Source: Sphingomonas sp. SUN019
GTDB lineage: Bacteria; Pseudomonadota; Alphaproteobacteria; Sphingomonadales; Sphingomonadaceae
DNA: 64,000 nucleotides
Direction of reading: 5' to 3'
Assembly: GCF_024758705.1 (NCBI RefSeq)
Contig: NZ_CP096971.1
Span: 62,001-126,000 of the forward strand
Below are positions 35,226-43,526 of this stretch, in pieces. The notes beneath the pieces were generated by a model. That model was not told the DNA's origin and ran no database searches. It saw nothing but the letters and a program-made list of their open reading frames with translations. The position numbers were made by a program, and so were the translations under genes. How positions within the stretch are numbered: the stretch's first letter is position 1; each line of letters begins with the position of its first letter.

Positions 35226-35254
35226 TTGACCAAATCACCGACGCTCGCTAAGGG
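35226..35254 (+). promoter_or_regulatory. possible promoter of rpsT
   Basis: TTGACC (35226-35231), a 17 bp spacer and TAAGGG (35249-35254), 72 bp before the rpsT ATG and just after the mutM stop. Strong -35, weak -10. The same geometry and the same distance to the start are seen before rpsU. Confidence 0.35.
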
Positions 35255-35326
35255 GCACGGCTTCGAGGGCGTAGGGATTTCCCGCCGCCCTTTTTTCATC
35301 GACCTTCATTATTCCCGAGGACCAGC

Positions 35327-35590
35327 ATGGCGAACACGCCGCAAGCCAAGAAGCGCATCCGGCGCAACGATCGCCGCGCCGAGATCAACGGAGCGCGCGT
35401 GACGCGCATCCGCACCTTCGTGAAGAAGGTCGAAGCGGCGCTGGCGGCGGGCGACAAGGATGCGGCCTCGACCGCGCTGGCGCAGGTGCAGCCGGAACTG
35501 GCGCGCGGCGTTGCGCGGGGCGTGATGCACCGCAACACGGCGTCGCGGAAGTTCTCGCGCCTGACCAAGCGATTGACCGCCCTCGCCTGA
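35327..35590 (+). CDS. rpsT: 30S ribosomal protein S20
   Basis: 87 aa, basic, with [20 protein letters not shown] and the C-terminal [19 protein letters not shown], both diagnostic. Binds 16S rRNA in the body of the small subunit. An AGGACCAG stretch precedes the ATG. Flanked by a possible promoter and a strong terminator, so a monocistronic unit. Position before dnaA is common in alphaproteobacteria. Confidence 0.98.
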   Translation: MANTPQAKKRIRRNDRRAEINGARVTRIRTFVKKVEAALAAGDKDAASTALAQVQPELARGVARGVMHRNTASRKFSRLTKRLTALA

Positions 35591-35616
35591 GCGAAAGTTC
35601 AGTACCGAACGGGTTA

Positions 35617-35645
35617 GCCCGCCGGACTATTCCGGCGGGCTTTTT
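35617..35645 (+). terminator. rho-independent terminator of rpsT
   Basis: GCCCGCCGGA, a CTAT loop, TCCGGCGGGC and TTTTT. Ten-base-pair perfect stem beginning 26 nt after the rpsT stop. A textbook intrinsic terminator that separates rpsT from dnaA. Confidence 0.95.
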
Positions 35646-35978
35646 CGTGCGTGCGCCGGATCGGCCGAAAAACGCAGGAGTCACCGCGATTCGCGGATTT
35701 CGCGATCCGGCGGAGTTCTGGAATCGCTGCATGAAAACAGTGGGTTGTAAGTTTTTCGACGGATTTTCGCGGCTGGTGCGAGTCAATCCGCTTTATTTCA
35801 AAAATGTGGCGTTGCGCGACTCAATCGGATGTACCTAAACCAGTGATGTCGCGTCGGCGTTCGCCCACGCGTCCACAATTATCGTCGTAGCCGTGCGTGG
35901 CGGGGGCCACATCCGGGGGACAGTTTTGCCGTCTGAACATCGCCGACGGGACACGTACGTCCCGCAGGCCGGGGAGAA
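35646..35978. other. dnaA upstream region, no gene seen
   Basis: 333 bp between the rpsT terminator and dnaA, with AT-rich patches near 35740-35820. I searched by eye for DnaA boxes (TTATNCACA on either strand) and found no consensus copy; the nearest is TCCACAATTATC near 35872. No tRNA or repeat is evident. It presumably holds the dnaA promoter and may be a long leader. Confidence 0.45.
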
Positions 35979-37376
35979 GTGCGCGTGGCGTTGACGGAGC
36001 GGATCGAACAGACGAGCGAGGTGGCGCGGGCCTGGAACCGCGTGCGCGCTCATCTGCGCGAATCGGCCGGCGCGCGATTGTTCGACCAGTGGCTGAAACC
36101 TATCGAACTGGTCGAAACGGGCGACGCGGACAATGTGCGGCTCAGCCTGCCGTCGGCGTTCATGACGAACTGGGTGCGCAACCACTACGCCGACCGGCTG
36201 ATGCACGAGTTCCGCGCGATCCTGCCGCACATCCGGTCGGTGACGATCGACACCTCGCGGGCGGGCGATGCGCCGGTCGTGTTGAGCGTTCCCGCGCCGG
36301 TCGCTGCAGTGATTCCGATCACGCCGGGGTTGGCTTCGGCGGCGGCGATCGAGCAGCCGGTTCTCGATTCGCGCCTGACGTTCGACCGGTTCGTCGTCGA
36401 TGCGTCGAACAAGGTCGCGTTCAACGCCGCCAAGGCGCTGGCCGAGCCGGGGCCGGTGCGGTTCAGCCCGTTGTTCCTCCATTCGGGGACGGGGCAGGGC
36501 AAGACGCACCTGATGCACGCGATCGGCCATGCGTTTCTCGCCGCGCAGCCGGATGCGCGCGTGCTGTGCATGTCGGCCGAACGGTTCATGTTCGATTTCG
36601 TGTCGGCGCTGCGCGCGCGCGATACGTATGCGTTCAAGGCGCGGCTGCGCTCGGCCGACCTGCTGCTGATCGACGACCTGCAGTTCATCGCGGGCAAGGA
36701 CGCGACGCAGGAGGAATTCTTCCACACCGTCAACGAGATCATGGCGGCGGGAAAGCGGCTGGTGATTTCGGCCGATCGCTGCCCGCAGGCGCTGGAGGGC
36801 ATCGAGCCGCGGATCATCGGGCGGATGGCGATCGGGCTGGTCGCGGACATCAAGCCGCCGTCGATCGAGCTGCGCCGCGCGATCCTGACGCGGAAGCTGG
36901 CGGATATGCCCGATGTGACGGTGCCCGCCGAGGTGCTGGACCTGCTGGCCGCGCGCATCCACGCCAATATCCGCGAGCTGGAAGGCGCGCTGAACCGCGT
37001 CGTCGCCTATGCGCAACTGACCGGCGACGCGATCGACACGGATTTCGCGGTGGCGACGCTGGGCGAGGTGTTGCGCGGCAGCCAACGGCGCGTGACGATC
37101 GACGAGATCCAGAAACTGGTGTCGACGCATTTCGAGCTGAAACCGCTCGACCTGATTTCCGCCCGACGCGCGCGGGCGGTGGCGCGGCCGCGGCAGATCG
37201 CGATGTATCTGGCCAAGCGCCTCACGACACGCTCGCTGCCCGAGATCGGGCGCAAGTTCGGCGGGCGCGATCATTCAACCGTCATCCACGCCGTCCGCCG
37301 GATCGAGCAACTCCGAGACACCGACCGCGAGGTCGATGGCGCGGTGCGCGTGCTGATGCGCGAGCTGGACGGTTAA
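35979..37376 (+). CDS. dnaA: chromosomal replication initiator DnaA
   Basis: 465 aa AAA+ initiator that binds and melts the origin. Domain I ends near residue 85 (LFDQWLKPIELVETGD). The AAA+ core has Walker A HSGTGQGKTHLMHAIGHAFL near residue 168, Walker B LLLIDDLQFIAGKDATQEEF and Box VII NIRELEGALNRV. Domain IV has ARAVARPRQIAMYLAKRLT and the DNA-contact signature GGRDHSTVIHAVRRI. Start GTG 35979 follows a GGGGAGAA ribosome site; GTG 35985 is close. The Walker A loop reads GTGQGKTH where most DnaAs have GGVGLGKTH. No typical origin boxes are seen beside it. Confidence 0.97.
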   Translation: MRVALTERIEQTSEVARAWNRVRAHLRESAGARLFDQWLKPIELVETGDADNVRLSLPSAFMTNWVRNHYADRLMHEFRAILPHIRSVTIDTSRAGDAPVVLSVPAPVAAVIPITPGLASAAAIEQPVLDSRLTFDRFVVDASNKVAFNAAKALAEPGPVRFSPLFLHSGTGQGKTHLMHAIGHAFLAAQPDARVLCMSAERFMFDFVSALRARDTYAFKARLRSADLLLIDDLQFIAGKDATQEEFFHTVNEIMAAGKRLVISADRCPQALEGIEPRIIGRMAIGLVADIKPPSIELRRAILTRKLADMPDVTVPAEVLDLLAARIHANIRELEGALNRVVAYAQLTGDAIDTDFAVATLGEVLRGSQRRVTIDEIQKLVSTHFELKPLDLISARRARAVARPRQIAMYLAKRLTTRSLPEIGRKFGGRDHSTVIHAVRRIEQLRDTDREVDGAVRVLMRELDG

Positions 37377-37411
37377 GGCCGGATCGGCATTCTCTGCGGC
37401 GTTGAGTAGTA

Positions 37412-37635
37412 TTCACGCGAAGGCGCGATGACGCGAAGAAGATTGATTCGCGCAGAGGCGCGGAGACGCAGAGGGGATTTGCTCGGGCCGGCAGGTCTAA
37501 ACATCTCGCGCCGATTACGATCCACGGTCCGGCTCGATTGATTGGCTGCGCCAAGTCGCACTTTCTCTGCGCCTCCGCGTCTCCGCGTGAACCAATCTTT
37601 CTTTTCTGCTGCAAGGCTTCGCGGCTTCGCGTGAA
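37412..37635. repeat. imperfect long inverted repeat (family E)
   Basis: Left arm 37412-37473 (TTCACGCGAAGGCGCG at the start, ending GGAGACGCAGAG) pairs imperfectly with 37565-37635 (CTCTGCGCCTCCGCG, ending GCGGCTTCGCGTGAA). The arms share GCGAAG and GCGGAGACGC words. It fills the 291 bp between dnaA and the converging pspC-like gene. Confidence 0.75.
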
Positions 37636-37667
37636 TCGCATTTACCAGGCCCAAATGTCGATCCGTT

Positions 37668-37958
37668 TTAAGCCGCTTTGCGGAGCGGTTCGAGTTCGGC
37701 TTCGTCCTGTCCGGTGGCGACGACCGGCGCGGCAGGCGCGACGATCTTCTTTTCGGTCGGGACGATCAGGCGGCTGACCAGCACGATCGCGCCCATCACG
37801 AAATAGCCCGCGATCACCGCTTCGAAGGCGAACAGCAGCCCGACGCCGAGCGCGAGGCGGAGCCAGATCGGGTTGAAGCCGAAATCCTCGCCCAGCGCGG
37901 CGCAGACGCCGAAGAGGTTGTCCTTGTGGCCGGCGGCGGGTGTTGCGGGGTTCTGCAT
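37668..37958 (-). CDS. PspC domain protein
   Basis: 96 aa inner-membrane protein with a phage-shock-protein C domain: NLFGVCAALGEDFGFNPIWL, RLALGVGLLFAFEAVIAGYF, then VMGAIVLVSRLIVP. The C-terminal tail is charged. ATG 37958 is chosen because the domain begins within 15 residues; the frame is open upstream to 38042. No pspA/B is in the window, so the response to envelope stress is inferred only from the family. Confidence 0.85.
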   Translation of the reverse strand: MQNPATPAAGHKDNLFGVCAALGEDFGFNPIWLRLALGVGLLFAFEAVIAGYFVMGAIVLVSRLIVPTEKKIVAPAAPVVATGQDEAELEPLRKAA

Positions 37959-38106
37959 GATCTGGCTCCGGGTGTGATGCGCGGAGCTTTGCAGGAGCGG
38001 TGCCAGTTTGTTATAAGTTTGATATATAACGATATCTGGCAAATCGTTTCAGCGGACCTAGGAGGACTGCGGCGGTTTTCGCCAACATTCGGCTCAAATC
38101 ACCGCC

Positions 38107-38201
38107 CGTCATCCCCGCGCAGGCGCGGATCCATAATCGCGGCGTTCTCGGTGCCGTCGCGCGTTTGGCGACTATGGATTCCCGCCTTCGAGGGAATGAC
38201 G
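38107..38201. repeat. inverted repeat (family D)
   Basis: 29 bp arms 38107-38135 and 38173-38201 with 24 of 29 positions paired (CGTCATCCCCGCGCAGGCG against CGTCATTCCCTCGAAGGCG after reversal). It lies between trpS and the PspC gene, both on the minus strand, and ends 9 bp from the trpS stop, so it may serve as the trpS terminator. Confidence 0.8.
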
Positions 38202-38210
38202 AAGGATTAG

Positions 38211-39233
38211 TCAGGCTAGGAGGCCCATCGCTTCCTGCGCGGCCTGCAGCGTTGGCGCGGCCAAGTCCCGCGCCCGTGCCGCGCCCTTCTCCAGGATCGC
38301 GTCGATCGCGCTGGGGTCGGCGAGCAGGCGGGTCAGTTCGTTGCGGATCGGGCCTAGCTTGGCGACTGCGAGGTCGGCGAGCGCGGGTTTGAACGCACCG
38401 AAGCCCTTGCCTGCGTAATCGGCCAGCACGTCGGCGGGGGTGCGGTCCGACAGCGCGGCAAAGATCGCCAGGAGGTTTTTCGCCTCGGCGCGGCCGTCCA
38501 GTTCGTCGACGCTCGCGGGAAGCAGGTCGGGGTCGGTCTTCGCCTTTTTGAACTTGTCGGCGATCACGTCGTCGCTGTCGGTCAGGTTCACGCGCGATTG
38601 TTCGGACGGGTTGGATTTCGACATTTTCGCGTTCGCATCGCGCAAGGACATGATGCGTGGGGCGGCGGTGCTGACCAAAGGTTCGGGCAGCGTGAACAGA
38701 TCGGTCTGGTAATCGAGGTTGAATTTGGCCGCGATGTCGCGGGCGAGTTCCAGATGCTGTTTCTGGTCGTCACCGACGGGGACGTGGGTGGCGTTGTAGA
38801 GCAGGACGTCGGCGGCCATCAGCACGGGATAATCGTATAGGCCGACGCTGGCGCCTTCGCGGTTCTTCCCGGCCTTGTCCTTGAACTGCGTCATGCGGTT
38901 GAGCCAGCCGACGCGCGCGACGTTGTTGAGCAGCCAGGCAAGCTCGCTGTGCGCGGGGACGCGGGTCTGGTTGAACAGGATCGAGCGGTCGGGATCGATC
39001 CCGGCGGCGACCAGGGTGGCGGTCACCTCGATCGTGTTCGCGCGCAGATCGGCGGGGGTGATCGGCTGGGTCAGCGCGTGGAGGTCGGCGATGAAATACA
39101 TCGTCTCCCCGCCGCCAGCCTGAATGTCGTCCTGCATCGCGACCCATTGCTTCACCGCGCCGAGATAATTGCCGAGGTGGAGATTGCCGGTGGGCTGGAT
39201 GCCGGAAACCACCCTTGTAGATTTTGGGCGCAT
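38211..39233 (-). CDS. trpS: tryptophanyl-tRNA synthetase
   Basis: Class I aminoacyl-tRNA synthetase, 340 aa. Visible: VVSGIQPTGNLHLGNYLGAV (HIGH-type motif HLGN), YPVLMAADVLLY, VPVGDDQKQHLELARDIA and AKMSKSNPSEQSRVNL (KMSKS). Follows murJ by 12 nt and is probably cotranscribed with it. Confidence 0.97.
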   Translation of the reverse strand: MRPKSTRVVSGIQPTGNLHLGNYLGAVKQWVAMQDDIQAGGGETMYFIADLHALTQPITPADLRANTIEVTATLVAAGIDPDRSILFNQTRVPAHSELAWLLNNVARVGWLNRMTQFKDKAGKNREGASVGLYDYPVLMAADVLLYNATHVPVGDDQKQHLELARDIAAKFNLDYQTDLFTLPEPLVSTAAPRIMSLRDANAKMSKSNPSEQSRVNLTDSDDVIADKFKKAKTDPDLLPASVDELDGRAEAKNLLAIFAALSDRTPADVLADYAGKGFGAFKPALADLAVAKLGPIRNELTRLLADPSAIDAILEKGAARARDLAAPTLQAAQEAMGLLA

Positions 39234-39245
39234 TTAGAACGAACC

Positions 39246-40805
39246 TTATCGACGGATGAGCCTGCGCACATCGGCCACGCGGAAGGCGCCGAAGACGAAG
39301 GTGGCGGCGAGATAGACCAACGCGCCCGATGTCACCAGCGCCAGCATCGCGCCCCAGCGTTCGACGCTGGTGCCGGTCGTATAGGGCTTGAGCGGCGCGT
39401 TCGCGAACCACATTACCGCGCCCATCAGCAGCGCGGCGAGCGCAAGCCGCCACGCTCGGCGGGTGAGTTGGGCGTCGGCGACGAAATGCCCGCGCTTCAC
39501 GAGAGTGCGCCACAGGAGCGCTACGTTGAGCGTCGAGGCGAGCGCGGTGGCGAGCGGTGGTCCCATATGCTGCAGCGGGACGATCAGCGCGAGATTGAGG
39601 ACCAGGTTCGCGACCATCGACATAGTGGCGTAGCGCACCGGCGTGCGCGTGTCGGAGCGCGCGTAATAGCCCGGCGTCAGCACCTTCACGAGGATGTACG
39701 ACGGCAGGCCGATCGAGAAGGCGGCGAGCGCCTGCGCGGTGAAAAAAGCATCCTCTGGCGTGAACTTCCCGTGCTGGAACAGCGCCGCGACGATCGGCTG
39801 GCCGCAGATGACGAGCGCGACGGTCGCGGGTAGGGTGAAGAACAGCGCCATCTCCAGCCCGCGATTCTGCGTCCCCATCGCTTGCTTCTCGTCACCGCGG
39901 CCGAGTTGCGCCGAGATTGTCGGGAGCAGGACGGTGCCGAGACCGATGCCGATCAGTCCGAGGGGGAGCTGGTTCAGCCGGTCGGCGAAATAGATGTAGC
40001 TGACCGATCCTGCGGACAGCAGGCTGGCGGCGAGCGCGGTCGAGACGACGAGGTTGATCTGCACCGCCCCCGCGCCCGCGGCGGCGGGCCAGATCAGCGA
40101 CAGGAGCCGCTTAACGTCAGGCGTCAGGCTCGGGCGTTTCAGCTTCAGCCGCACGCCCGCGCGGCGGCAGGCCCAGATCAGCCACAGGAGTTGCAAGCCG
40201 CCCGATACGGTGACCGCGATCGCCTGATTACGCGCGGTCAGCAGCGGATCGGCGTGGTGGAACAGCAGCAGCGCCGCGATGAGCGTCAGGTTGAGCAGGA
40301 TCGGCGCGGCGGCGGCGACCCAGAAACGGTGCAGCGAATTGAGGATGCCGCCGAGCAACGAGACGAGGCTGATGAGCAGCAGATAGGGGAAGGTGATCCG
40401 AGCGAGTTCGACCGCGAAGGCGAATTCGGCGGCGTTCGCATCGTTGAAGCCGCCCGACAGCAGCCACGTCACCGGCCACGCGGCGATCTCCATCACGACG
40501 GTCATCGCGATCAGCACCGGGAGCAGCACCGACAGCGCGGCCTGTGCGAAGGTAATGCCGTCCGGCAGGCCCGCGCCGTCCTTGTCGTTCACCTTGCGAT
40601 TGAACATCGGGATGAACGCCGCGCTGAACGCGCCCTCCGCGAACAAGGCGCGGAACATATTGGGCAGGCGGAACGCGATCAGGAACGCGTCGGACGCGAA
40701 GCCTGCGCCGACGTAGCGCGCAAACAACGAATCGCGGACGAGGCCGAGGATGCGGCTGGCCAGGGTGAGGCCGCCGACCGATCCGAGCGCGCGGGCGAGG
40801 TTCAT
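39246..40805 (-). CDS. murJ: lipid II flippase MurJ
   Basis: 519 aa, 14 predicted helices, MOP superfamily; flips lipid II for peptidoglycan synthesis. Visible: ARALGSVGGLTLASRILGLV, RDSLFARYVGAGFASDAFL, ALFAEGAFSAAFIPMFNR, and YARSDTRTPVRYATMSMVAN. ATG 40805 is the family start; the frame extends upstream without homology. trpS follows 12 nt downstream. Confidence 0.96.
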   Translation of the reverse strand: MNLARALGSVGGLTLASRILGLVRDSLFARYVGAGFASDAFLIAFRLPNMFRALFAEGAFSAAFIPMFNRKVNDKDGAGLPDGITFAQAALSVLLPVLIAMTVVMEIAAWPVTWLLSGGFNDANAAEFAFAVELARITFPYLLLISLVSLLGGILNSLHRFWVAAAAPILLNLTLIAALLLFHHADPLLTARNQAIAVTVSGGLQLLWLIWACRRAGVRLKLKRPSLTPDVKRLLSLIWPAAAGAGAVQINLVVSTALAASLLSAGSVSYIYFADRLNQLPLGLIGIGLGTVLLPTISAQLGRGDEKQAMGTQNRGLEMALFFTLPATVALVICGQPIVAALFQHGKFTPEDAFFTAQALAAFSIGLPSYILVKVLTPGYYARSDTRTPVRYATMSMVANLVLNLALIVPLQHMGPPLATALASTLNVALLWRTLVKRGHFVADAQLTRRAWRLALAALLMGAVMWFANAPLKPYTTGTSVERWGAMLALVTSGALVYLAATFVFGAFRVADVRRLIRR

Positions 40806-40843
40806 GCGTGGGGGCCGGTCATGCGTCTGAACCGGGTATCTAG

Positions 40844-40951
40844 CACCTCCCCGGCGCACGCCGGGGTCCAGTTGCCGAGGTTTTCGTTACTGAGCGAATT
40901 GCGCGCCTCACGCCGTCTCGCAACTGGACCCCGGCGTTCGCCGGGGAGGTG
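40844..40951. repeat. inverted repeat with 32 bp arms (family B)
   Basis: Left arm 40844-40875 and right arm 40920-40951 are reverse complements with one mismatch in 32. Each arm also contains its own hairpin, CCCCGGCG-CA-CGCCGGGG on the left and CCCCGGCG-TT-CGCCGGGG on the right. It occupies nearly all of the 154 bp between secB and murJ (both minus strand). Confidence 0.92.
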
Positions 40952-40959
40952 TCGGTGCA

Positions 40960-41472
40960 TCAATTCTGGCCGAAGTCGCCCACCGCCGGCTGATCGGCCT
41001 GACCCTGCGCCTGCTGATGATACAGCGCGTTGAAGTCGATCGGCTCGAGCAGCAGCGGCGGGAAGCCGCCGTCGCGGATCGTGTCGGCGACGACGCGGCG
41101 CGCGAACGGGAACAGCAGGCGTGGGCCTTCGCCGAGCAGGAACGGCTGGAACGCGTCCTCTGGCACGTTGCGCAGGCCGAAGAGACCGGCGTAGGACAGC
41201 TCGACCAGGAACGCGACCTTGCCTTCGCTTTCGGCGCGAACCTCGATCTTCAGCGTGACTTCATGGACTTCGTCGGCGACCTGCGCCGAGGCGATGTCGA
41301 ACTGGACGTTGATTTCCGGACCCTGCTGATTCTGGAAGATCGCGGGCGCGTTCGGATTTTCGAACGACAGATCCTTCACATATTGCGAAATCAGGCCGAC
41401 CGCGGGCGAGGTGTCCGCGCCGTTGGGCAGCGGCTGATTGGTGTCGATGAAGCCGTTGTCCTGCTCGTCCAT
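40960..41472 (-). CDS. secB: protein-export chaperone SecB
   Basis: 170 aa cytosolic tetrameric chaperone that hands unfolded preproteins to SecA. Visible: ISQYVKDLSFENPNAPAIF, EVTLKIEVRAE, VAFLVELSYAGLFGLRNVP, and LLFPFARRVVADTIRDGGFP, all SecB signatures. Divergent from the Tim44-like gene (156 nt between starts), an order conserved in alphaproteobacteria. Confidence 0.97.
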   Translation of the reverse strand: MDEQDNGFIDTNQPLPNGADTSPAVGLISQYVKDLSFENPNAPAIFQNQQGPEINVQFDIASAQVADEVHEVTLKIEVRAESEGKVAFLVELSYAGLFGLRNVPEDAFQPFLLGEGPRLLFPFARRVVADTIRDGGFPPLLLEPIDFNALYHQQAQGQADQPAVGDFGQN

Positions 41473-41628
41473 ACAGAAGTCCTCAAAACCCGAAAAAGCG
41501 GGCGGCGACGTCGCGCGCCCGAACCAGCGGCGCGCCTAGCAGGGGGGGCGCGTGGTTTCAACGTCATGTGCATTTGAAGTGCGGACCCATCCGGCCTATG
41601 TTGGCGTTTGGTACGGATCGGAGGTCCG

Positions 41629-42270
41629 GTGTTTTATATTGTTCTTCTTGCGATGGTGGCCGGTTTTCTGGCGCTGAGACTATATTCGGTGCTGGGTAAG
41701 CGCACGGGTCATGAACCGCTGCCGAAGCCGGCCGAGGAACGCGTCGGTGCGCCGGTCGCGCCGCGCACGATCGATGCGACGCCGGAACAGCGCGAGCCGA
41801 CGGCCAAGCCGTTCGAGGCGGGGGCCGAGAATGGCGTTCGCGCGATCATCGCCGCTGAACCGGGGTTCGACGTCAGTCGTTTCGTCGAAGGCGCGCAGGG
41901 CGCGTATCGCATGATCCTGGAAGCATATTGGAAGGGCGACGAGTCGGTCCTGAACGATTTGGTCGAGCCGCGCGTGGCCGAGGCGTTCGGCGAGGCGATC
42001 GCGGCGCGGCGCGAGGCGGGGCAAACGCTGGACAACCGGTTGGTGTCGATCGAGCGCGCGCTGATCTCCGGCGCGCAGGTCAATGGTCGCGATGCGCGGA
42101 TCACGGTGCGTTTCGACGCCGATATCGCCGCAGTGACTCGCGACGGCGAGGGCAATGTGGTCGCCGGGTCGACCAGCGATGCGGTCGAGACGCACGACGT
42201 GTGGACCTTTGCGCGGACGCTGCGCAGCGACGATCCGAACTGGAAGCTCGCGGACACCGACGAAGCCTGA
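41629..42270 (+). CDS. Tim44/TimA-like membrane protein
   Basis: 213 aa. N-terminal membrane helix (FYIVLLAMVAGFLALRLY), a Pro/Glu-rich linker, then a Tim44-like domain of about 130 aa: FVEGAQGAYRMILEAYWKGD, LVEPRVAEAFGEAIAARR and VETHDVWTFARTLRSDDPNW. Alphaproteobacterial TimA-like proteins are the suggested ancestors of mitochondrial Tim44. GTG 41629 is preceded by GGAGG at good spacing; TTG 41608 is an upstream alternative. mltA starts at its last base, so the two are one operon. Confidence 0.88.
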   Translation: MFYIVLLAMVAGFLALRLYSVLGKRTGHEPLPKPAEERVGAPVAPRTIDATPEQREPTAKPFEAGAENGVRAIIAAEPGFDVSRFVEGAQGAYRMILEAYWKGDESVLNDLVEPRVAEAFGEAIAARREAGQTLDNRLVSIERALISGAQVNGRDARITVRFDADIAAVTRDGEGNVVAGSTSDAVETHDVWTFARTLRSDDPNWKLADTDEA

Positions 42271-43526
42271 TGTTTGGACGGGGGGTAGTGGCGCTGGCCG
42301 GGGCGCTGGCGTTGTCGGCGTGCGTCGGCGGTGGGGTCGAGCCGCCATCGCGCGGTGCGCCGCCGCGGGCGAGCGGCGCGGTTCGGCAGCCGACACCTTC
42401 GACACCTTTGCCGCCGGTTTCCGGCTCGACTGTCACGGGGGCTGGTACGGCTTCGCGGGCCGGATTGGCGCGCGGCCCTGCGGTCTCCAGCCTGCCGATG
42501 ACGCGCGACGATGCGGCGGCGGCGCTGGCGGCGTTCCGGATCAGTTGTTCGTCGTTGATGCGGCGCGCCGATGCGTCGGGGCTGACGCGTGGAGCGGACT
42601 GGCAGCCCGCGTGCGGGGCGGCGGCGGGTTCCTCGGGTGACCCACGCGCGTTCTTCGCGCGCTATTTCGAGACGGTGCAGGTCGGCGACGGGCGCGCGTT
42701 TGCGACCGGATACTTCATCCCGGAAATCGCCGGATCGCGCGAATATCGTGAGGGTTATGCGCCGATCTATGCGCGGCCGACCGACCTGATCGACGTCGAC
42801 CTCGGCCTGTTTGCGGACAATCTGAAGGGCAGGAAGATTCGCGGACGCGTGGAGGGGACGAATTTCGTGCCCTATTACGACCGGACCGCGATCGAGCAGA
42901 ATGCGCTGCAAGGACGCGCGCGGGTGCTGGGCTATGCGGTCGATCCGGTCGAATTGTTCTTCCTGCAGGTGCAGGGGTCGGGTCTGGTGCGGATGCGCGA
43001 CGGGTCGGTGCTGCGGATCGGGTACGACAGCCAGAACGGGCGTGATTACACCGGCATCGGCGCGCTGATGAAGTCGCGCGGGCTGCTCGGGGCGGGGCAA
43101 TCGTCGATGCAGGGGATCGTCGCTTGGCTCCATGCGCATCCCGAAGAAGGCCGCGCGATCATGCGCAAGAACAAGAGCTTCGTGTTCTTCCGCGTGCTTG
43201 ACGGAGAGCCGCTCGGTGCACTGGGCCTGCCGGTCAGCGGCGGGGCGACGGTGGCGGCGGACCCTAAGTTCATTCCGCTCGGCGCGCCCGTCTTCCTGTC
43301 GATGGACCGCACCGACGCGACCGGCATCTGGGTGGCGCAGGATACCGGCGGCGCGATCAAGGGCGCGAACCGGTTCGACACCTTCTGGGGCGCGGGCGAT
43401 GAGGCGCGGGCGATCGCGGGCGGGATGAGCGCGCGCGGAACCGCATTCCTGTTGCTGCCGATCGGCACGCTCGACCGGTTGCGCGGGGCGGGGGGCGTGG
43501 ATGCCTGGACGACGCCTAGACCCTGA
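42270..43526 (+). CDS. mltA: membrane-bound lytic murein transglycosylase A
   Basis: Cleaves peptidoglycan with 1,6-anhydro product; outer-membrane lipoprotein. 418 aa. Lipobox LALSACVGG near residue 18, then a Pro-rich linker. MltA domain: FETVQVGDGRAFATGYFIPE and VDPVELFFLQVQGSGLVR; C-terminal 3D domain with the catalytic aspartate region DTGGAIKGANRFDTFWGAGD. The ATG overlaps the Tim44-like stop by one base. Its 3' end overlaps the Smr gene by 26 nt. Confidence 0.95.
   Translation: MFGRGVVALAGALALSACVGGGVEPPSRGAPPRASGAVRQPTPSTPLPPVSGSTVTGAGTASRAGLARGPAVSSLPMTRDDAAAALAAFRISCSSLMRRADASGLTRGADWQPACGAAAGSSGDPRAFFARYFETVQVGDGRAFATGYFIPEIAGSREYREGYAPIYARPTDLIDVDLGLFADNLKGRKIRGRVEGTNFVPYYDRTAIEQNALQGRARVLGYAVDPVELFFLQVQGSGLVRMRDGSVLRIGYDSQNGRDYTGIGALMKSRGLLGAGQSSMQGIVAWLHAHPEEGRAIMRKNKSFVFFRVLDGEPLGALGLPVSGGATVAADPKFIPLGAPVFLSMDRTDATGIWVAQDTGGAIKGANRFDTFWGAGDEARAIAGGMSARGTAFLLLPIGTLDRLRGAGGVDAWTTPRP

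Noticed and set aside
35840..35900. Possible oriC next to dnaA
   Set aside because: Only poor matches to DnaA boxes; no AT-rich unwinding element with repeated 13-mers.
35897..37405. A 502-codon plus-strand frame overlapping dnaA
   Set aside because: Runs in another frame of dnaA with high Arg/Gly content and no motif; dnaA is certain.
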